Shown one piece after another: positions 1 to 8,072 of a stretch of DNA of 42,999 bases. The notes below the pieces were generated by a model that was given only the letters and a program-made list of their open reading frames with translations, had not been told where the DNA came from and ran no database searches. Position numbers and translations under genes: made by a program. The stretch lies in contig NZ_LT985361.1 in assembly GCF_900269665.1 (NCBI RefSeq), positions 959,362 through 1,002,360 of the forward strand, written 5' to 3'. Each line of letters opens with the position of its first letter. Within the stretch, counting starts at the first letter, position 1. This DNA comes from Nocardia suismassiliense (lineage in GTDB: Bacteria > Actinomycetota > Actinomycetes > Mycobacteriales > Mycobacteriaceae).

Positions 1-872
1 CGATGGTGATGGATCGGTTCTTCGCCGGGGTGGGGTCGGATCGTAAGCGGCGCTTTCACTTTCATCAGTTCTTTGTCCGGTTGCACGAAGCCGCGCATAC
101 GACCGGTTCGATCGATGCGGCTGTCGCGGCGTTGCTCGGTGATGCTCGGCTGGTCTGCTTCGACGAATTCCATGTGCACGACATCGGTGATGCGATGCTG
201 ATCGCGCGAATGCTCGACGTTTTGTTCGCGCGCCGGGTGACGCTGGTGGTGACGTCGAATTATCCACCCGAGCAGCTACTGCCGAATCCGCTGTTTCACG
301 ATAGGTTCCTGCCGACGATCGCCCGCATCACCGCCGGCCTGGAGGTCGTCTCGGTGGATGGTCGGGTGGACTATCGCACTCGGGCGGGCCGAACAATCAC
401 CCGCAGTACGGGTTTCGCCGCAGGTGCATTTGTTTTCGCAGAACTGCCGCATGACACCCCACCGCTACCGGTCGACCATCCGAGCAACGGAAAATTGACT
501 GCCGACTCGGTATCGGTGCAAATCGGCACCCGTCGGCTGACCGCCTTATCCGCCGACGACACCACACTCGCTATCGAATTCGCCGCGCTCTGCGGCACTT
601 CCACCGCTGCCGCCGACTATGTCGAACTGTGCCAACGCTTCCGGCGCTGGATCATCTGCGACGTCCCGCCGTTAGGGGACGTGCCACCGGACTGGGCGAT
701 GCGTTTCGTCAACGTGGTCGATGTGCTCTACGACGCCGATCGCGAACTGACCGTGCACGCCCGGGTCCCGTTGGCGGACTTGGTCGACGGCGTCCGCGGC
801 GTCCCCGATATTGCGCGACTCGCCAGCCGTCTTTGTGAACTATCCCAATTGGTACCGTCCCGCATCGGATAG
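1..872 (+). CDS. zapE: AFG1/ZapE-family AAA+ ATPase, 3' part
   Basis: Only the C-terminal part is present; the reading frame is open through the left edge. The first full codon is a Met, and the bases before it (..cg) would complete a Thr, fitting the end of a Walker A motif (GKT) just outside the window. Visible features are the Walker B motif FDEFHV (visible residues 53-58), a sensor-like TSNYPPE (84-90) and LFHDRFLP (97-104), which are typical of the AFG1/ZapE family. These are P-loop ATPases linked to cell division in proteobacteria and to mitochondrial protein quality control in eukaryotes; the role in actinobacteria is not settled. The gene ends with TAG. It is unrelated to the steroid genes and is separated from the next operon by about 150 nt. 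Confidence 0.85.
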   Translation, partial: MVMDRFFAGVGSDRKRRFHFHQFFVRLHEAAHTTGSIDAAVAALLGDARLVCFDEFHVHDIGDAMLIARMLDVLFARRVTLVVTSNYPPEQLLPNPLFHDRFLPTIARITAGLEVVSVDGRVDYRTRAGRTITRSTGFAAGAFVFAELPHDTPPLPVDHPSNGKLTADSVSVQIGTRRLTALSADDTTLAIEFAALCGTSTAAADYVELCQRFRRWIICDVPPLGDVPPDWAMRFVNVVDVLYDADRELTVHARVPLADLVDGVRGVPDIARLASRLCELSQLVPSRIG

Positions 873-1021
873 TTGTGCAACAAGTCGGCGACCTGCACCG
901 AAGCGGCACCGCACGCTGTTAAAGAGGATGTATTCCGAAGTATTCGATTCCCTCCCGAGCGGACCATCCGGCATGTAACTATGTGGCTGTTTTGTGCAGT
1001 ACTCAGATTTGGTGGTAATCA

Positions 1022-1969
1022 GTGGCTGGGGCGCGAGCGCCGATATTGCGCGTGATCGTGCTGATCACGCTGCTCGCCGCTGCCGCGATCGCGTTGCGCG
1101 GATACCTGCCCGGCGTGACCGAATCCCGTGGGGACAGCCGCTCGGCGCCGTCGGCGCTCTCGGTGGCGCTGATGCCGGTGCTGCTCATGGTGTCCATGGT
1201 CATCCTGATCGCGGGCGTGATCGCCAGCCAGCACCGCCTCCCGCTGGCCATGCCCGAATCCGACCGCGACACCGACCGCCAGCAGTGGCGCCTCGGCCGC
1301 GTCGGCCTGCTGATACTGGCTGGGCTCGCGGTGCTCGCCCTGGTACTGGCGGCCGCTTCGGCGGTGTTCTTCGTCGGCGTCGGACGCGAAAGCGCGCCCC
1401 CGCCACCGGCATCCGCGCCGGCGACCGGCCAGCCGGTCGACGACTTCAGCACCGCGACGCCGGACCCCGGCGCCACCCCGGCCGAATTGACCGGCACCGC
1501 CTTGCTGTTGACCGCCGTCGCCGCCCTCGCGCTGATCGCGGTGGCCATCGCCGGACTGGTCGTGGTCGCGGTGGCCGCCCGCCGCAAGCCGGCGCCGGCG
1601 CCGGCCCCGCTGGTCCCGGTCCCACCCACCGCGGTGGACTCACTCGCCAGGGCGGCCGAAATGGGTTTGGCGGCAATGAACGTGCCCGGCCAGGACCCGC
1701 GCACCGCGATCATCGCCTGCTATGTCGCGATGGAACGCGGGCTCGCCTTCGATCGCGCTGCCGCACCGCTGATTTCGGACACCCCGATGGAGGTGCTCGC
1801 GCGTGCCTTCGAACGCGGCGCGCTGCACGACGCGTCCGCCAGGGAGCTGGTCGCGCTGTTCGAGGAGGCCAGGTTCAGCCCGCACGCGATGCTCGCGTGG
1901 CAGCGCATGCGGGCCGAGCAGCTGCTGCGGATCGTCCTGGCGGACCTGCAGGGAGAGGCGGCGGCTTGA
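1022..1969 (+). CDS. DUF4129 domain membrane protein
   Basis: Starts at GTG and encodes 315 residues. Hydrophobic stretches near residues 9-27, 44-67, 94-118 and 160-187 predict four membrane segments. The middle holds a Pro/Ala-rich extracytoplasmic linker. The C-terminal third (about 205-305), with DPRTAIIACYVAMERGLA and a helix-rich tail, is typical of DUF4129. DUF4129 proteins commonly lie in moxR/DUF58 operons; their function is not established. It is the first gene of a five-gene operon, and its stop overlaps the TTG start of the next gene (TTGA). About 150 nt separate it from the upstream gene, so the operon promoter is probably there, although no clear -10/-35 pair was recognised. Confidence 0.8.
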   Translation: MAGARAPILRVIVLITLLAAAAIALRGYLPGVTESRGDSRSAPSALSVALMPVLLMVSMVILIAGVIASQHRLPLAMPESDRDTDRQQWRLGRVGLLILAGLAVLALVLAAASAVFFVGVGRESAPPPPASAPATGQPVDDFSTATPDPGATPAELTGTALLLTAVAALALIAVAIAGLVVVAVAARRKPAPAPAPLVPVPPTAVDSLARAAEMGLAAMNVPGQDPRTAIIACYVAMERGLAFDRAAAPLISDTPMEVLARAFERGALHDASARELVALFEEARFSPHAMLAWQRMRAEQLLRIVLADLQGEAAA

Positions 1970-2463
1970 ACCGAACGGCCATCGTGCTCGGCGCCGCGAC
2001 CCTCGTCGCGCTGCTCGAGCTCGTCACCCTCGACCGGGCGCGCGGGGTGCTGTTGCTCGTCGCGGCGGTGCCGGTGGCGGTGGCCCTGGCCTGGCTGGTC
2101 TGGTCGCTGCGCGACCGCGCCGAGCCGAGGGCCTACCAGGATATCGACGAGATCGAGAACGGCCCCGCCGAGATGCTGCGCCGCTGGCACGCCAGGGCGC
2201 AGATGCTCGCCGACCGTGCCGAGGGCACCCGCGCCGACTGGGACCGGCACCTGCGCCCCTTGCTGGCCAAGGAGTTCGAGCTGTCCAGCGGGCAGCGGGT
2301 CGCGAAGAACCGCAAGGCGACCGAGGCCGCCGGTATTCATCTGTTCGGACCGGAACTGTGGCGCTGGGTGGACCCGGCCAACTCGGCATTGCGTGATCAG
2401 ACCACTAGGGCACCGGGACGGGCGGCGCTGGACGAAATCCTGAGCCGCCTGCAGAGAATGTGA
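1966..2463 (+). CDS. small membrane-anchored protein of the moxR operon
   Basis: 165 residues from a TTG start that overlaps the upstream stop codon, implying translational coupling. The N-terminus has two closely spaced hydrophobic segments (about 5-20 and 26-45) followed by a charged cytoplasmic part with many Arg, Glu and Trp residues. No domain was recognised by eye; proteins of this size and layout occur beside DUF4129 and MoxR genes in actinobacteria. The next gene begins at, or just after, this stop codon. Function unknown; membership of the moxR operon is the only clue. Confidence 0.7.
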   Translation: MNRTAIVLGAATLVALLELVTLDRARGVLLLVAAVPVAVALAWLVWSLRDRAEPRAYQDIDEIENGPAEMLRRWHARAQMLADRAEGTRADWDRHLRPLLAKEFELSSGQRVAKNRKATEAAGIHLFGPELWRWVDPANSALRDQTTRAPGRAALDEILSRLQRM

Positions 2464-2492
2464 AATGGGTTGAGGCAAGTGCGGGTACACAC

Positions 2493-3455
2493 ATGACGAT
2501 GCCGATGGATGTCACGGTCCAGCGCAGCGACGCCGTGCTCAGGGAGCTATCCCGGGTGATCGTCGGCAAGCAGGAAGAAATGCGATTGATCATGATCGCG
2601 GTGCTGGCCGGCGGGCACGTCCTCATCGAGGATCTGCCCGGCCTGGGCAAGACGTTGATCGCCAGATCGTTCGCCGCGGCGCTCGGCCTGCAGTTCACCC
2701 GCGTGCAGTTCACGCCGGACCTGCTACCCGCCGATCTACTCGGGTCCACCATCTACGACATGTCCTCGGGCCGCTTCACTTTCCGTCGCGGGCCGGTCTT
2801 CACCAATGTGCTGCTCGCGGACGAGATCAACCGGACCCCACCGAAAACCCAGGCCGCGCTGCTGGAGTCGATGGCCGAGGGACAGGTCAGCATCGACGGC
2901 GAAACCTTCCAGCTGCCACAGCCTTTCATCGTGCTCGCGACGGACAATCCGATCGAGTACGAAGGCACCTACCCGCTGCCGGAGGCCCAGCTGGACCGGT
3001 TCGCGATCCAGCTCAGGCTCGGCTACCTGTCCGAACACGACGAGAAGCAGATGATCCGGCGCAGGCTGGAGCGCGGTTCGACCACGCCGCAGGTCAACCA
3101 GGTGGTGGACGCGAACGGGCTGATGGAGATGCGCCAATCGGTCGAGTACGTCACGGTGCATCCGGATGTCGTGAGTTACGTGGTCGCACTCGCCTCGGCC
3201 ACCCGGGCGCACCCGCAGGTGGAGGTCGGCGCAAGTCCGCGCGCCGAGCTGGACCTGGTGCAGATGTCACGGGCCAGGGCACTGCTGCTCGGGCGCGACT
3301 ACGTGATTCCGGAAGACGTGAAGGCCCTGGCGATTCCGGCCATGGCGCACCGGATCACGCTGCGCCCGGAGATGTGGGTACGCCGGATCCGCGGTGAGGA
3401 CGTGATCACCGAACTGCTGCGCCGCCTGCCCGTGCCGCGCGCCACCGTGACATGA
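2493..3455 (+). CDS. moxR: MoxR-family AAA+ ATPase
   Basis: 320 residues. Walker A is EDLPGLGKT (about 46-54) and Walker B is VLLADEIN (about 106-113), followed by the MoxR-typical ESMAEGQVSIDG and a C-terminal helical lid with RAELDLVQMSRARAL. MoxR ATPases act as chaperone-like partners of DUF58/von Willebrand-type proteins. ATG at 2493 is chosen because it gives the usual N-terminus; a GTG at 2460 overlapping the upstream stop would add 11 residues and cannot be excluded. The stop codon overlaps the ATG of a tiny coupling ORF. Confidence 0.9.
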   Translation: MTMPMDVTVQRSDAVLRELSRVIVGKQEEMRLIMIAVLAGGHVLIEDLPGLGKTLIARSFAAALGLQFTRVQFTPDLLPADLLGSTIYDMSSGRFTFRRGPVFTNVLLADEINRTPPKTQAALLESMAEGQVSIDGETFQLPQPFIVLATDNPIEYEGTYPLPEAQLDRFAIQLRLGYLSEHDEKQMIRRRLERGSTTPQVNQVVDANGLMEMRQSVEYVTVHPDVVSYVVALASATRAHPQVEVGASPRAELDLVQMSRARALLLGRDYVIPEDVKALAIPAMAHRITLRPEMWVRRIRGEDVITELLRRLPVPRATVT

Positions 3456-3532
3456 ACGAACGCAGCGAGCGAATCATGTGGCAGTGCGCCTCGCGCATGA
3501 TGGAGCCGAGCGCCAGCGAGGTGGAGTCATGA
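3452..3532 (+). CDS. MIRU-like coupling small ORF 1 (26 aa)
   Basis: Directly visible: ATG overlaps the moxR stop (ATGA), and its own TGA overlaps the ATG of the next tiny frame (ATGA). The 26-residue product starts MNERSERIMW and ends MEPSASEVES. The nucleotide tail contains GAGCCGAGCGCCAGCGAGG, which recurs at other cistron junctions in this window. The arrangement is that described for mycobacterial interspersed repetitive units (MIRUs), short repeats that carry an ORF overlapping the stop and start codons of the flanking genes. Whether the peptide is made and stable is unknown; the likely role is to keep ribosomes engaged between moxR and the DUF58 gene. Confidence 0.55.
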   Translation: MNERSERIMWQCASRMMEPSASEVES

Positions 3533-3600
3533 GCGAGCGAATCGGGTGCCGGCGGGCGGTGTCCATGACGGAGCCGAGGGCCGGCGAGGCGAAGCCATGA
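3529..3600 (+). CDS. MIRU-like coupling small ORF 2 (23 aa)
   Basis: Second tandem copy. It begins at the ATGA overlap with small ORF 1 and ends at a TGA overlapping the ATG of the DUF58 gene. The peptide starts MSERIGCRRA and ends MTEPRAGEAKP, sharing the MSER head and the (T/M)EPxxxE tail with the other copies. The nucleotide tail GAGCCGAGGGCCGGCGAGG is a close variant of the first copy. The GGCGAGG/GAAG block lies where a ribosome binding site for the DUF58 gene is expected. Confidence 0.5.
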   Translation: MSERIGCRRAVSMTEPRAGEAKP

Positions 3601-4871
3601 GACACCGCGACGCGAGCACTGCGGTCGAGGCCGAATTACGTTGGCGTCCTGCCCCGTTGGTCTTCATGCTGGCCATCTGCGCCGCAGTGGCGCTGGTGGT
3701 CGCGGTTGTACTCGGGCGGTGGCAGCTGGTGGTCTTCGCCGCACCGCTGCTCGGCGTGCTGGCGACCGCGCGGTGGCAGCAGTCCGCGACCAAGATCCAG
3801 GTCGACGGCGGCGGCACGCTGCGGTGTTTCGAGTCCGAAGAAGTAGTGCTGACCGTCGCCGCCTTCGTTGAGCAGGGGCATGCGCTGCTGCGGTTGAAGC
3901 CGGAACCGGTCGCGGCACTGGGCATCGAGATCGAGGAGGCGAACGATTCCGGCAGCGCGCCTGCGGGTCTGCGACTGGCCTTGTCGGCGGATCGGTGGGG
4001 TCGCTACCCGGTGTCGGTCAGAGTTTCCGCGCTCAGTCCGGCGGGGCTTGCCGTCGCCACCGCGGTGCTGCCCGCCGGGCAACTATTCGTCTACCCGATC
4101 ACCGACCCCCAGCGAATGCGATTGCCGCGCACCGAACTACCTGAGCGGCTCGGTACCCATCTGACCCGCAGGCATGGCCCTGGCGTCGAGTACGCCGACA
4201 TCCGCGCCTACGCGCCGGGCGATCAGCTGCGCATCGTGAACTGGCCGGTGAGTGCGCGCCGCGGCAGGCTCTACGTCACCGAGCGGCTGACCAACCGTTC
4301 CGCGGATGTCGTGGTGCTGGTAGATACCTCGCAGCAGGCGCCGGGTCCTGCCACCGATTCCTTGGAACTCTCGGTGCGCGGCGCGGCGCAGGTGGTGCAG
4401 TCCACCCTGCAAGCCGGCGACCGCACCGCCGTCGTCTGCCTCGGCAGGCAGCCGCGCTGGCTGCGCCCGGATATCGGCCGCCGCCAGTTCTATCGGATCG
4501 TCGACACGGTGCTCGACGTCGGCGACGAGTACATCCCGACCACCGGCACCCTGGCGCCGCACTCGGCGGTGCCGCTCGGCGCCATCGTGGTCGCCTTCTC
4601 CACGCTGCTGGACACCCAGTTCGCGCTCGCGCTGATCGATCTGCGCAAGCGTGGACACGTCGTCGTGGTCGTGGATGTCCTGCGCGGCACGCCGTTCCGC
4701 GACGATCTCGATCCGACGCTGGCCAAGATGTGGCAGCTGGAGCGCGCCTCGATGTATCGCGACATGGGCACCGTCGGCGTCGACATCGTGGCCTGGCCCG
4801 CGGAAACCCGGCTCGACCAGATCATGCGGGTGCTGCCCGAACACCGCCGCACCGTCCGGGTGCGCCGATGA
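3597..4871 (+). CDS. DUF58 domain protein (MoxR partner)
   Basis: 424 residues. The start is set by the ATG overlapping the stop of small ORF 2. Two hydrophobic segments (about 19-39 and 42-58) anchor it to the membrane. The DUF58 signature follows near residues 195-225: YAPGDQLRIVNWPVSARRG, a basic patch, then VVVLVDTS, which resembles the metal-site start of a von Willebrand A fold. DUF58 proteins are typically encoded next to MoxR ATPases and are thought to be their substrates or partners in envelope or stress processes. The 3' end overlaps the next gene by ATGA. Confidence 0.85.
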   Translation: MRHRDASTAVEAELRWRPAPLVFMLAICAAVALVVAVVLGRWQLVVFAAPLLGVLATARWQQSATKIQVDGGGTLRCFESEEVVLTVAAFVEQGHALLRLKPEPVAALGIEIEEANDSGSAPAGLRLALSADRWGRYPVSVRVSALSPAGLAVATAVLPAGQLFVYPITDPQRMRLPRTELPERLGTHLTRRHGPGVEYADIRAYAPGDQLRIVNWPVSARRGRLYVTERLTNRSADVVVLVDTSQQAPGPATDSLELSVRGAAQVVQSTLQAGDRTAVVCLGRQPRWLRPDIGRRQFYRIVDTVLDVGDEYIPTTGTLAPHSAVPLGAIVVAFSTLLDTQFALALIDLRKRGHVVVVVDVLRGTPFRDDLDPTLAKMWQLERASMYRDMGTVGVDIVAWPAETRLDQIMRVLPEHRRTVRVRR

Positions 4872-5356
4872 CCCGATTCCTCGCCGTCCTCTCGGGCGTA
4901 CTCCTGGTGACCTCGGTCGCCCTGCTGGAACCGTGGGCCGCCGTCCCCGCGCTGGTCCTGGTCGCCCTCGGCTGGTGGTTCCGCCCGTTCGCGGTGCTCG
5001 CCGTCCTGCTGGCCATCGGCGTGCTCGCCGTCGCGAATCCTGGCGTACTGGCCTCCGCTGCAATGGGTTTGGTCGCCACCACCTACCTGCTGAACGCCGC
5101 CACCGTCACCGCGCCGCACGGCGTCGTACCCACCACCGTCCCCTCGGTGGCGGGTGCGGTCGGCTTCGCCGCCGTGGCTGTCGGGGCCGCGCTGCTCCCG
5201 CTGCGCTTGGCCTGGGCGCCGCTCGCCGCCCCGATCCTGGTGCTGGTGTTGTACGCGTTGGTAGTCCAGGGTGCTGCCGTCCGTCGGGGCCGCACCGTAT
5301 CTCGCCCGTCGGGCGTCACCGAAACGCAGCCGAACACCCCCGGATCTGCCGCATAG
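4868..5356 (+). CDS. small integral membrane protein
   Basis: 162 residues. Nearly the whole protein is hydrophobic, with about five to six predicted membrane segments (Leu/Val/Ala stretches around 4-22, 26-42, 44-62, 65-78, 98-115 and 120-140) and a short polar tail. Its ATG overlaps the DUF58 stop (ATGA), so it is the last gene of the moxR operon. No family was recognised. It is convergent with the MaoC-type gene on the other strand, with a hairpin between them. Confidence 0.7.
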   Translation: MTRFLAVLSGVLLVTSVALLEPWAAVPALVLVALGWWFRPFAVLAVLLAIGVLAVANPGVLASAAMGLVATTYLLNAATVTAPHGVVPTTVPSVAGAVGFAAVAVGAALLPLRLAWAPLAAPILVLVLYALVVQGAAVRRGRTVSRPSGVTETQPNTPGSAA

Positions 5357-5377
5357 CGCACTCGCCTGCGGCAGATC
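5343..5377. terminator. bidirectional hairpin between convergent genes
   Basis: An 11-bp perfect inverted repeat (GATCTGCCGCA / TGCGGCAGATC) with a 13-nt loop spans the stop codon of the membrane protein and ends just before the 3' end of the minus-strand gene. There is no long T tract, as is usual in actinobacteria. It probably serves both converging operons. Confidence 0.55.
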
Positions 5378-5386
5378 GAAGGAGTG

Positions 5387-6253
5387 TCAGGCGGCGCTGA
5401 ACCGTAAGGTGACGTCGCCGAGCACCGGAGCATCCTCGCGCTCGACCACCGTTGCGGCGATGGTCAATTCGTTGTCCTGCTGCCAGATCCGAGTGCGGAT
5501 CGTCTCGCCCGGGTAGAGCACACCGGCGAAGCGGGCCCGGAAACCGGTGACCCGGCTCGCATCCGAGCCGAGCACCGTGTCGGTGACCGTCTTGCAGACG
5601 ATGCCGTAGGTGCAGAGCCCATGCAGGATGGGCGCGGGAAACCCGGCGGCGCGGGCGAATTCGGGATCCGAGTGCAGCGGATTGCGGTCGCCGCACATGC
5701 GGTAGAGCAGCGCCTGCTGCGGCAGGGTCGGCGTGCTCACGTCGAAATCCGGTGCCCGATCCGGCAGTTCGGTCTTGGTGCTCGGTCCGCGTTCGCCGCC
5801 GAAGCCGCCCTCGCCACGGGCGAAGATCGAGGACCGTGCGGTCCACAGCGGTGCGCCGTCGGAACCGGTGACGGTCTGCTCCTGGACCACCACCGCCGCG
5901 GAACCCTTGTCCCACAGCTCGGTGATCCGGCCGGTGCTCGTGGCCTTACCCGCGGCTGGGATCGGGCGGTGCAGCTCGACCTCCTGATGTCCGTGCACCA
6001 CCTTGGCCAGGTCGATGTCGATGCCGGGGAAGCTGACTCGCGGCGGCTCGGTCTCGTGCAGGGTCGGCGCCACGGTCGCGAACGTCGGCAGCACCTGGGG
6101 CGTGCGGTCGTCGAGGTACCGCAGCTCGGCGGGCTCGGTCCAGCGGGTGCCCGCACCGAGTCCCAGCTGGTACAGCTGCACGTCGGACGGTGTCCAGGAG
6201 AACTCGCGGCTCGGAAGTTCCGCCCCGAGTGCGATTTTCGGATCGATCGGCAT
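5387..6253 (-). CDS. hsd4B: MaoC-type 2-enoyl-CoA hydratase (Hsd4B/Rv3538-like)
   Basis: 288 residues with a tandem hot-dog arrangement. The N-terminal half is a degenerate MaoC domain (about 1-140). The C-terminal half carries the hydratase motif YRMCGDRNPLHSDPEFAR, with the catalytic Asp and His, then GFPAPILHGLCTYG. The order kstD-hsd4B matches M. tuberculosis Rv3537-Rv3538, where the product hydrates steroid side-chain enoyl-CoAs. The start ATG shares one base with the kstD stop (TGATG), so the two are translationally coupled and under the same KstR-type promoter. The exact side-chain step is inferred from the family. Confidence 0.85.
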   Translation of the reverse strand: MPIDPKIALGAELPSREFSWTPSDVQLYQLGLGAGTRWTEPAELRYLDDRTPQVLPTFATVAPTLHETEPPRVSFPGIDIDLAKVVHGHQEVELHRPIPAAGKATSTGRITELWDKGSAAVVVQEQTVTGSDGAPLWTARSSIFARGEGGFGGERGPSTKTELPDRAPDFDVSTPTLPQQALLYRMCGDRNPLHSDPEFARAAGFPAPILHGLCTYGIVCKTVTDTVLGSDASRVTGFRARFAGVLYPGETIRTRIWQQDNELTIAATVVEREDAPVLGDVTLRFSAA

Positions 6254-7959
6254 CAGGACTCCTTGTCCGGCAGCGGGCGGGTGGGCTGCGCGGCCTTCTT
6301 CTCGACGATGTCGAGCACGGCCAGGTAGCCGAAGGTGAGCGCGGGTCCGATGGTGGCGCCGGGGCCCGCGTAGGTGTGACCCATCACCGGGGTCGAGCAG
6401 TTGCCCGAGGCGTACAGGCCCTCGATCGGGCTGCCGTCCTCGCGCAGCACCCGGCCCGCCGTGTCGGCGACCAGACCGCCCTTGGTGCCGAGATCGCCGG
6501 GCACGATCTTCGCGGCATAGAACGGACCTTGCACCAGCGCGGCCAGGCACGGGTTCGGCTTCACCGTCGGATCGCCGTAGTACCGGTCGTAATGGCTGTC
6601 GCCGCGGCCGAAGTCCGCGTCCTTGCCGGTCTCGGCGAAGGTGTTGAAGCGGGCGACGGTGGCGGCGAGGTTGGCCGCGGGGACACCGATCTTGCCGGCC
6701 AGCTCGTCGAGAGTGTCGGTCTGCACGATGTTGTCGTTCTCCATCCAGCGCTTGGGGAAGCGCTGGCCTGGCTGCAATCCGGCGAAGATGTAGCGGTTGC
6801 GGTAGCGCTGATCGAAGACCAGCCAGGCCGGAATGTTGGCACCAGGCCCCTCGCCCTGGCCGTACTCGCCGCCGTACATGGTGTGCACAGCCTCGACGTA
6901 GGGTGCGGACTCGTTGCCGAAGCGTTTGCCCTCGGCGTTGATCATGATGGTGCCCGGCAGATTGCGCTCGGCCAGCGCGAACCACGGTCGCCCGCCCTTG
7001 AACACCGTCGGTCCCCACCACGCGTCCTCCATGAAACCGACGTCGCCGCCCGCCGCCATGCCCGCCAGAATGCCGTCGCCGGTATTGGCGGCCGCGCCGG
7101 TGGTCCACTCGGTGGTGATGGGCTGGCGCTGGTACTTGGTGCGCAGCTCGGCGTTGTGCTCGAAACCGCCGCTGCCCAGCACCACGCCGTAGCGCGCGGT
7201 GAAGGTGACCTGCTCGCCCTCGTGCTCCGCCTCGACCCCGGTGACCACGCCGTTCTGCACCACCAGCCCGGTCAGTGGAGTGTTCAGCAGCACCGGCACA
7301 TTCGCGTCGAGCAGCCCCTTGCGCATCGCGGCGATGATCGCCTGTCCCATGCCGAGGATGTGCTTGCCGGTGGCCTTGGCCCAGTAAGTACGCGCACCGA
7401 CCCGCAGCGCGCGCATGATGCCCTTCGGGTGCCTGCGGATCAGGTTGAGCCGGACGAAATCGGCCTGCATGACCACGACGTTCAGCGGCGCCTTGGCGTA
7501 CGGCGGCTCCAGGTTGGCCAGCTCCGCGCCGAGCACCTTGGCGTTGAACGGGGTGGGCTCGCAGGACCGGCCCTCGCCGAGACCACCGGGGGCCTCCGGG
7601 TAGTAGTCGGAGTAGCCCGGCACCCACTTCATCTTCAGCGGGGTGTGGTCGAGCACGAAGTCGAAGGCTTCCGCACCCCGGTCGATGTAGGTATCGATCC
7701 GGTCCTTGGGCACCACGTCGCCGATGATGCTGTGCAGGTAGGTGCGCGCGGCCTCGCGGTCGTCCGGTCGGCCGGAGGCGCGCAGCGCCTTGTTGCCGGG
7801 GATCCAGACACCACCGCCGGAGCGGGCGGTGGACCCGCCGTAGTGCGCGGCCTTCTCGATGAGCACCACGCTGAGCCCGTGATGGGCGGCGGTGAGGGCG
7901 GCGGTCATGCCCGCAGCGCCGCTGCCGACCACCACCACATCGTATTCCCGATCAATCAT
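6253..7959 (-). CDS. kstD: 3-ketosteroid delta-1-dehydrogenase KstD
   Basis: 568 residues, FAD-dependent. The dinucleotide-binding motif VVVVGSGAAG lies at the N-terminus (about 8-17), followed by IEKAAHYGGSTARSGGGVW. The C-terminus has HTYAGPGATIGPA with Tyr about 530 and Gly about 534, the Tyr-x3-Gly pair of characterised KstDs. The enzyme introduces the 1,2 double bond in 3-keto-4-ene steroids, one of the two steps that open ring B. Met at 7959 is chosen because it immediately precedes the FAD motif and the operator lies directly upstream; an in-frame ATG at 7989 would run through the operator. A TATAAC -10-like element 9 nt upstream suggests a leaderless mRNA. Confidence 0.93.
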   Translation of the reverse strand: MIDREYDVVVVGSGAAGMTAALTAAHHGLSVVLIEKAAHYGGSTARSGGGVWIPGNKALRASGRPDDREAARTYLHSIIGDVVPKDRIDTYIDRGAEAFDFVLDHTPLKMKWVPGYSDYYPEAPGGLGEGRSCEPTPFNAKVLGAELANLEPPYAKAPLNVVVMQADFVRLNLIRRHPKGIMRALRVGARTYWAKATGKHILGMGQAIIAAMRKGLLDANVPVLLNTPLTGLVVQNGVVTGVEAEHEGEQVTFTARYGVVLGSGGFEHNAELRTKYQRQPITTEWTTGAAANTGDGILAGMAAGGDVGFMEDAWWGPTVFKGGRPWFALAERNLPGTIMINAEGKRFGNESAPYVEAVHTMYGGEYGQGEGPGANIPAWLVFDQRYRNRYIFAGLQPGQRFPKRWMENDNIVQTDTLDELAGKIGVPAANLAATVARFNTFAETGKDADFGRGDSHYDRYYGDPTVKPNPCLAALVQGPFYAAKIVPGDLGTKGGLVADTAGRVLREDGSPIEGLYASGNCSTPVMGHTYAGPGATIGPALTFGYLAVLDIVEKKAAQPTRPLPDKES

Positions 7960-7960
7960 G

Positions 7961-7974
7961 TAGAACACGTTATA
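7961..7974. promoter_or_regulatory. KstR operator at kstD
   Basis: TAGAACACGTTATA is a perfect match to the KstR consensus TnnAACnnGTTnnA known from mycobacteria. It begins one base before the kstD start codon and covers TATAAC, the -10-like hexamer of the kstD strand, so a bound repressor would block transcription initiation directly. Confidence 0.85.
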
Positions 7975-8036
7975 GAATGATGCCGCCATTGGTCTATGTT
8001 GTGAGGCAGAAGACTTACTCGGCTTCTCATCTACCG

Positions 8037-8050
8037 AGAAACTCGTTTCA
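8037..8050. promoter_or_regulatory. second KstR-like operator, upstream of the KstD-like flavoprotein
   Basis: AGAAACTCGTTTCA fits TnnAACnnGTTnnA at all positions except the first and has symmetric half-sites GAAAC/GTTTC. It lies 22 nt upstream of the ATG at 8073 and before the GGAG ribosome site, where it would control the plus-strand operon. It is weaker evidence than the box at 7961 because of the mismatch. Confidence 0.6.
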
Positions 8051-8072
8051 GTTTCAGACCGGAGTGAACTAC

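Noticed and set aside
994..2463. 489-codon plus-strand frame covering two operon genes
   Set aside because: Only its last third (from TTG 1966) is real; the first part is out of frame with the DUF4129 gene and is Arg-rich shadow sequence.
6190..7980. 596-codon plus-strand frame opposite kstD
   Set aside because: Antisense shadow of kstD and the MaoC-type gene caused by high GC at third positions; no recognisable domain and Arg/His/Gln-rich composition.
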